From the NCBI GenBank assembly GCA_014799485.1, contig JAAVHY010000005.1, positions 23,024 to 33,751 of the forward strand: 10,728 nt of DNA, read 5' to 3'. The translations under genes and the position numbers were made by a program. Below are positions 7,282 to 10,728 of this stretch, one piece after another. Positions within the stretch are counted from its first letter, which is position 1. Each line of letters begins with the position of its first letter. The notes under the pieces were generated by a model. It was not told where the DNA came from. It saw nothing but the letters and a program-made list of their open reading frames with translations, and made no database searches. This stretch comes from Clostridiales bacterium (GTDB taxonomy: Bacteria > Bacillota_A > Clostridia > Oscillospirales > Oscillospiraceae).

Positions 7282-7304
7282 AAAAGCATCCCCTTACCAC
7301 AAAA

Positions 7305-9935
7305 TCACTTGGTGGGCAATGCGGCTTCCTGTCTTTCTACGATATCCATCTGATAGCGCATGAGGATGGTCGCGACCTGCGCGCGGGTCGCGCTGCCCTG
7401 CGGATTCAGCAGGAGCACGCCGCCCCGGTTTTCTCCCGCGATCAACCCTTCGGCCACCGCCCACGAAAGGGCCTCCTTGGCGTAGGCCGAAACATCTTTG
7501 CCATCCGGGAAGGATGAGAGGTCCGCCCGTTTTGTGGTGTCATACCCCTTCCAACAGGAGTATTGGTACAGCGCCACGGCCATCTGCTCCCGGGTCGCGT
7601 TCCCGGCCGGCAGGAATTTCAAACCGTCCGTATCGGGGAACATACTGTCCGACCAGGCCCACAGTACCGCGTCTGTGTAATACGTCCCGGAGGCGACATC
7701 GCTGAACGGGTTGCTGACGCTCACCACCGGCTTGCCGTCCATGCGCCACAGCACCGTCGCCAGCATCGCGCGGCTCATCGCCTCATCCGGCGCGAACCTC
7801 GACGCGCCCACACCATTAAAGAGGTTATGGCTGACCACATATTGCACTGCAGTATAGTGCCAATCGCCTGTCTTCACATCGCTGTACGGCAGGGCCATAG
7901 GGATCATGGGGATCTCGGTGATATCGATCCGCTCCCCGCAGCGGGCGCAATGGTGGGACCGCTCGCCGGCCGACGTCTCCGTTGCGGGGACGTCGATCGT
8001 CCAGCTGGAGGAGTACTCATGCCCCAGGGGCTTGACCCATTTCCGCTCCGCGCTGCCGCAGATCACACATACGCGCCGCCTTATCCCCGCGCTTGTACAG
8101 TCCGCCTCCGCCACCGATGTCCAGCTGCCATAGGAATGGCTCTCGCAGACAGGCCGTACAGCAGGATCGTCCGACCCCGTTGCGGAGCGGTATGTGGCGC
8201 GCAGCCTTAACGCGCCCGTGGGCATTGTGACCGTCAGCTCCGACTGCGCTGCATCCGTCTTGCTCAGCGTCACGTCTCCCAACTCGACTACCCACTTGTC
8301 AAAGATCTGCCCCTCGGGGGCCGCGTCGGCGGTGAATTTCACCTGTGCTCCGGGCACCGCTACGTCCAAGTCGGCGCTTCCGTTCTCTGCCCTAACGGTA
8401 TAACCTTCAAATTCGTAAATATAGAACAATGATGGATAGTCAAAATATCCATTAATCAGCTCACGGTGATTATAGTTCAGAACATATCCCCCGGCGCCAA
8501 AAGTATAGTAATCGCCGCTCACGCCCACCACCATAGGCATTCCTGGGGATTCCAGCGTGACTTTTGCGCTATCCCCGTCAGCCGTGAACGCCGCATACCG
8601 TGTGCCGTCTCCAATTTTCCAACCGCCGGAGTCACTGGTAAAGGTCCACTCCTTCGAGGAGGGATCTACATATATTCTGTCGCTGCCAGCGTCAACCTTC
8701 GATGCGGTTTCGAGGTCAAAACCCACACGTCCCTCCCTGTCCACCACGGTAGGCAGCATAAAGTAATACTTCGCCATATTGTCCGGGCGGCATATCAGTA
8801 CGTATTTGCCGCCGTCCACCAAATCACTGAGGTTCGTCACACGGGTGTAGCACGGATCTTCCTTCTGGGGCTCGGGGGGCAGCGGGGTAACTGTTTTCGT
8901 CAGCTTAACAGTTTGCGGCGATGAATACCGCCTGGTATTCGGGGGATACGCCGTCTCATTTTTATAACTGTTCGTAACTCCCACCGACTTGAGGTCATGC
9001 CGCCCGTTGGCATCATAACGCGCAACGGTCACTTGATCTTCGGAGATCTGGAACACCGTCATAGTCAGAGCGTCATCGGCTCCCTGATTGACATCCCGGT
9101 AGTAACCGACATACCCTGCGTTCATATAAGTGAACTGCAGCGTTTCTTCTTTAAAGACAGTTCGGCTGTCCTGAGCAATGAGAATCTTATCCCCTTTTGC
9201 CAGATAAATGGAAGATCCGCCCAGATAATCGTCCCATCCGTTGGAGTGGTCGTGCCCGAATAGGAAGAAAATGTTCAGTCCCGCCGCACCGGCCTCGTTG
9301 AGTACGTCGAAAATATAGTTCGCACACTGCCCGTCACCATCATTGACCGTTCGCATATTGTAATTGAGGGGCAAATGGGACAGAACGAAAATGGGTTTCG
9401 TGTACGAGTCTTCGCGCTTTTGATCCAGGTACTTTTTCAGATTCCACGCAGTCTCCTTTATCGTTTCTGGATTATTATTCCACCACATATAGTCGTCCTC
9501 GTTGATGACAAAAACGCCGTAAGCGCCGCTGGCGGGATCGTTATTGCCGCTTCCGGCCATCCCCGCCGATCCTATGCCGGAATCATGGTTTCCCTGTGTA
9601 AAAACCAGGTTTTCCGTCACGATACCGCTGACCGCTTCTTTCAATGCGGCTACGCCTTTCGCTGTTTCTCCTACTACATCCGCCTGATATAAATCATAGT
9701 CGTAATCACCACAGCACAAAAAGCCATCCGCGCTGTCGATCCCGGTTTGTTCTTTTATTACCTCAACAAGCCCTTTAACAAAATCTTTCCCCTCTTCGTT
9801 TCCATTCTCATTCTGGAAATCCGAGCAGGCGATCACCGTCGTGACCGCCCCGCTCTGCGGCGCGGCTTCCGCGATAGGGCTGCAGAAGCTGAACAGCAGG
9901 CTCAAGCAAATCAGTGCGGACAAAAACCTTTTCAT
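7305..9935 (-). CDS. Secreted SLH-anchored calcineurin-like metallophosphoesterase
   Basis: An 876-residue surface protein. Residues 1-25 are a Sec signal peptide, probably cut near AEA-A (23-25). The catalytic domain (about 30-310) has SDFQ (38-41), CCGDYDYD (75-82), GNHDSG (115-120), SHLPL (186-190) and GHDHSN (227-232), the metal-ligand series of calcineurin-like phosphoesterases; the usual first-motif His of DxH is Gln (Q41). A middle region (360-510) of unknown fold follows, then an InlB-type B-repeat-like domain (about 512-582), two Cys-X2-Cys modules (C623/C626 and C663/C666), and three SLH domains (about 684-727, 744-790, 807-860). SLH domains bind pyruvylated cell-wall polymer, so the enzyme should sit on the cell surface. 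The start is ATG at 9935, about 10 bases after GGAGGG; a GTG at 9953 is possible but overlaps that site. The substrate may be a phosphoester or nucleotide and is not determined. Confidence 0.92.
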   Translation of the reverse strand: MKRFLSALICLSLLFSFCSPIAEAAPQSGAVTTVIACSDFQNENGNEEGKDFVKGLVEVIKEQTGIDSADGFLCCGDYDYDLYQADVVGETAKGVAALKEAVSGIVTENLVFTQGNHDSGIGSAGMAGSGNNDPASGAYGVFVINEDDYMWWNNNPETIKETAWNLKKYLDQKREDSYTKPIFVLSHLPLNYNMRTVNDGDGQCANYIFDVLNEAGAAGLNIFFLFGHDHSNGWDDYLGGSSIYLAKGDKILIAQDSRTVFKEETLQFTYMNAGYVGYYRDVNQGADDALTMTVFQISEDQVTVARYDANGRHDLKSVGVTNSYKNETAYPPNTRRYSSPQTVKLTKTVTPLPPEPQKEDPCYTRVTNLSDLVDGGKYVLICRPDNMAKYYFMLPTVVDREGRVGFDLETASKVDAGSDRIYVDPSSKEWTFTSDSGGWKIGDGTRYAAFTADGDSAKVTLESPGMPMVVGVSGDYYTFGAGGYVLNYNHRELINGYFDYPSLFYIYEFEGYTVRAENGSADLDVAVPGAQVKFTADAAPEGQIFDKWVVELGDVTLSKTDAAQSELTVTMPTGALRLRATYRSATGSDDPAVRPVCESHSYGSWTSVAEADCTSAGIRRRVCVICGSAERKWVKPLGHEYSSSWTIDVPATETSAGERSHHCARCGERIDITEIPMIPMALPYSDVKTGDWHYTAVQYVVSHNLFNGVGASRFAPDEAMSRAMLATVLWRMDGKPVVSVSNPFSDVASGTYYTDAVLWAWSDSMFPDTDGLKFLPAGNATREQMAVALYQYSCWKGYDTTKRADLSSFPDGKDVSAYAKEALSWAVAEGLIAGENRGGVLLLNPQGSATRAQVATILMRYQMDIVERQEAALPTK

Positions 9936-9974
9936 TTTCAAAATTCCCTCCACTCTTTATTTTTGAAACGCTGT

Positions 9975-9999
9975 GCGCATTTATCCAAACGGAATGCGC
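9975..9999 (-). other. Inverted repeat in the leader of the SLH metallophosphoesterase gene
   Basis: GCGCATT (9975-9981) and AATGCGC (9993-9999) form a perfect 7-bp stem with an 11-base loop, about 40 bases before the ATG. It could be an mRNA hairpin or an operator. I recognise no riboswitch class in it. Confidence 0.4.
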
Positions 10000-10179
10000 C
10001 GCCGGGGGTTGCTTTCTATCTCAGGCGCCCACCGGATACTTTTTAAATATATCGACTGAATATGCTGCCAAAATAAGAGGCAATTACAGTTTTTCTGCTT
10101 TGGCCTATTATTAATAAAAGGTATGTCTCCCAATTCCCTCAGCCGTCAAAATATCGGCAAAAATTTTTTGCTTCCAGGC

Positions 10180-10206
10180 TAAACTTTTCAAGAAACCTGC
10201 CGAATA
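10180..10206 (+). promoter_or_regulatory. SigD/sigma-28 promoter of the flagellin gene
   Basis: TAAACTTT begins at 10180 and GCCGAATAA at 10199. The spacing from TAAA to GCCGA is exactly 15 bases, as in the SigD/FliA consensus TAAA-N15-GCCGATAA; the only clear departure is one extra A in the -10. Transcription would begin near 10213, giving a leader of about 210 nt. This fits late-class flagellar control, with SigD released from FlgM after hook completion (established for the family, inferred here). Confidence 0.8.
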
Positions 10207-10225
10207 AGTAAGTGAGCAGCTCAGA

Positions 10226-10250
10226 TGGGAAATTGAAACAGCGATTCCCA
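10226..10250 (+). other. Hairpin near the 5' end of the flagellin leader
   Basis: TGGGAA (10226-10231) and TTCCCA (10245-10250) form a perfect 6-bp stem with a 13-base loop, about 13 bases after the predicted transcription start. It may shield the 5' end of the mRNA. The GGA in the left arm is paired, so it is a poor CsrA site. Confidence 0.4.
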
Positions 10251-10371
10251 CAGCCGCAGCCCCATCGTTTTCACCCGGTTCCGGGCCGGTTGAAATACCT
10301 CCCCAGCGCCGGACAAACTGGACGCCCCGGCCAGGTCGCCCAGGGAAGCCGGAAGTTCTGAAATGTGCAGA

Positions 10372-10415
10372 GGCAAAGGAATGCCAAGGCACACAAAAAA
10401 ATTTATTAAAAGGAG
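10372..10415 (+). promoter_or_regulatory. Candidate pair of CsrA sites and ribosome binding site before flagellin
   Basis: A short hairpin GGCA-AAGGAA-TGCC (10372-10385) presents GGA in a six-base loop, the typical CsrA recognition geometry. A second GGA lies in the Shine-Dalgarno AGGAG (10411-10415), 8 bases before the ATG. In Bacillus subtilis, CsrA represses hag through two leader sites, one over the Shine-Dalgarno, with FliW as antagonist. The arrangement here is similar, but binding is inferred; the presence of csrA and fliW cannot be checked in this window. Confidence 0.5.
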
Positions 10416-10423
10416 TTTACATC

Positions 10424-10728
10424 ATGCGTATTCAGCATAATATTATGGCCATGAGCGCCTACCGGAACTACACCAACAACGTCTCCGCCATGAAGAAGAA
10501 CCTGGAGAAGCTCTCCTCCGGCTACAAGATCAACCGCGCCGGTGACGACGCCGCCGGTCTGGCCATTTCCGAGAAGATGCGCGCCCAGATTACCGGCCTG
10601 GAGACCGCTCAGAAGAACGCCAAGGACGGCATCAGCCTGGTGCAGACCGCTGAGGGCGCCCTGCAGGAAGTTCATGATATGCTCAACCGTATGGTCGAGC
10701 TGGCCACCCAGTCCGCCAACGGCACCTA
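10424..10728 (+). CDS. hag: Flagellin, N-terminal part (partial, runs off window)
   Basis: The first 101 residues of flagellin, the filament subunit exported by the flagellar type III system. The start [15 protein letters not shown] and the block [20 protein letters not shown] (30-49) are the conserved D0/D1 helices. Residues 78-101 ([19 protein letters not shown] and following) are the D1 helix. Aligned with Salmonella FliC, R89, E92 and L93 correspond to R90, E93 and L94 of the TLR5-binding surface. The start ATG at 10424 has AGGAG 8 bases upstream. A SigD promoter lies about 220 bases upstream with a structured leader between. The gene has no neighbour on its left on this strand, so it is the first gene of its transcript. 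The gene symbol is used in the Bacillus sense; fliC is the alternative. Confidence 0.97.
   Translation, partial: MRIQHNIMAMSAYRNYTNNVSAMKKNLEKLSSGYKINRAGDDAAGLAISEKMRAQITGLETAQKNAKDGISLVQTAEGALQEVHDMLNRMVELATQSANGT

Larger units (their letters stand above)
9936..10423. promoter_or_regulatory. 488-bp divergent intergenic region
   Basis: No convincing gene lies between the SLH metallophosphoesterase (leftward) and flagellin (rightward). The left half (about 10030-10170) is AT-rich and should hold the leftward promoter. No classical -35/-10 pair stands out there, but GTCGATAT on the minus strand (10048-10055) resembles a SigD -10, and AATAAT on the minus strand near 10109-10114 could serve a SigA promoter. 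The right half carries the flagellin SigD promoter and a long leader with short hairpins, annotated separately. Confidence 0.7.

Noticed and set aside
9880..9935. Lipoprotein signal in the phosphoesterase (Cys18 in the signal peptide)
   Set aside because: The residue before the Cys is Phe, not Gly, Ala or Ser, and a good signal peptidase I site AEA-A follows.
9954..10050. Riboswitch in the phosphoesterase leader
   Set aside because: I compared it by eye with c-di-GMP and other common classes and found no conserved core; only a simple 7-bp inverted repeat is supported.
10111..10392. Minus-strand open frame of 93 codons in the divergent intergenic region
   Set aside because: It covers the flagellin SigD promoter and leader, has no recognisable domain, and its composition does not suggest coding.
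1..10728. CRISPR array, insertion sequence, tRNA or rRNA
   Set aside because: No regularly spaced repeats, transposase frames with terminal repeats, or tRNA cloverleaf sequences were seen on either strand.

Overview
The window looks like a GC-rich, flagellated, spore-former-type Clostridia genome, most likely an Oscillospiraceae-like gut Firmicute. The pointers are Gram-positive Shine-Dalgarno sequences, an SLH-anchored secreted protein with the Cys-X2-Cys modules common in that group, a heterodimeric BmrC/BmrD-type ABC exporter, and a flagellin with a sigma-28/SigD promoter. This is inference from gene content and composition; no ribosomal RNA or other taxonomic marker is present.

Layout. 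Everything from 1 to 9935 is on the minus strand; only the flagellin at the right edge is on the plus strand. Reading minus-strand genes from right to left: an SLH-domain metallophosphoesterase (7305-9935); a perfect 16-bp stem-loop (7245-7281); a zinc-type macrodomain ADP-ribosyl hydrolase (6379-7185) overlapping by 77 nt a macrodomain-linked (class M) sirtuin (5580-6455); an intrinsic terminator (about 5539-5577); a good SigA-type promoter (5485-5513) driving a SUV3-like RNA helicase with a C-terminal zinc ribbon (3193-5421); a 141-bp gap with a candidate promoter and a strong leader hairpin; then two translationally coupled ABC exporter half-transporters (1270-3051 and 1-1277, the second cut by the window edge inside its Walker A motif). 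Right of the metallophosphoesterase is a 488-bp divergent intergenic region with a near-consensus SigD promoter and a roughly 210-nt flagellin leader carrying GGA motifs, one in a hairpin loop and one at the ribosome binding site. The flagellin starts at 10424 and runs off the right edge.

How the genes work together. The macrodomain and sirtuin form a writer/eraser pair for reversible protein mono-ADP-ribosylation. In the described staphylococcal and streptococcal operons the same pair sits with a GcvH-like lipoyl carrier and an LplA2 ligase; neither is in this window, so the substrate here is open. The two ABC proteins should form one exporter with one degenerate and one active ATP site. The helicase probably acts in RNA turnover. 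The metallophosphoesterase and the flagellin are cell-surface proteins and may share the divergent regulatory region.

The best candidate for something underdescribed is the stripped-down Zn-macrodomain/class M sirtuin pair without its usual lipoylation partners. Next come the bacterial SUV3-like helicase and the structured flagellin leader.
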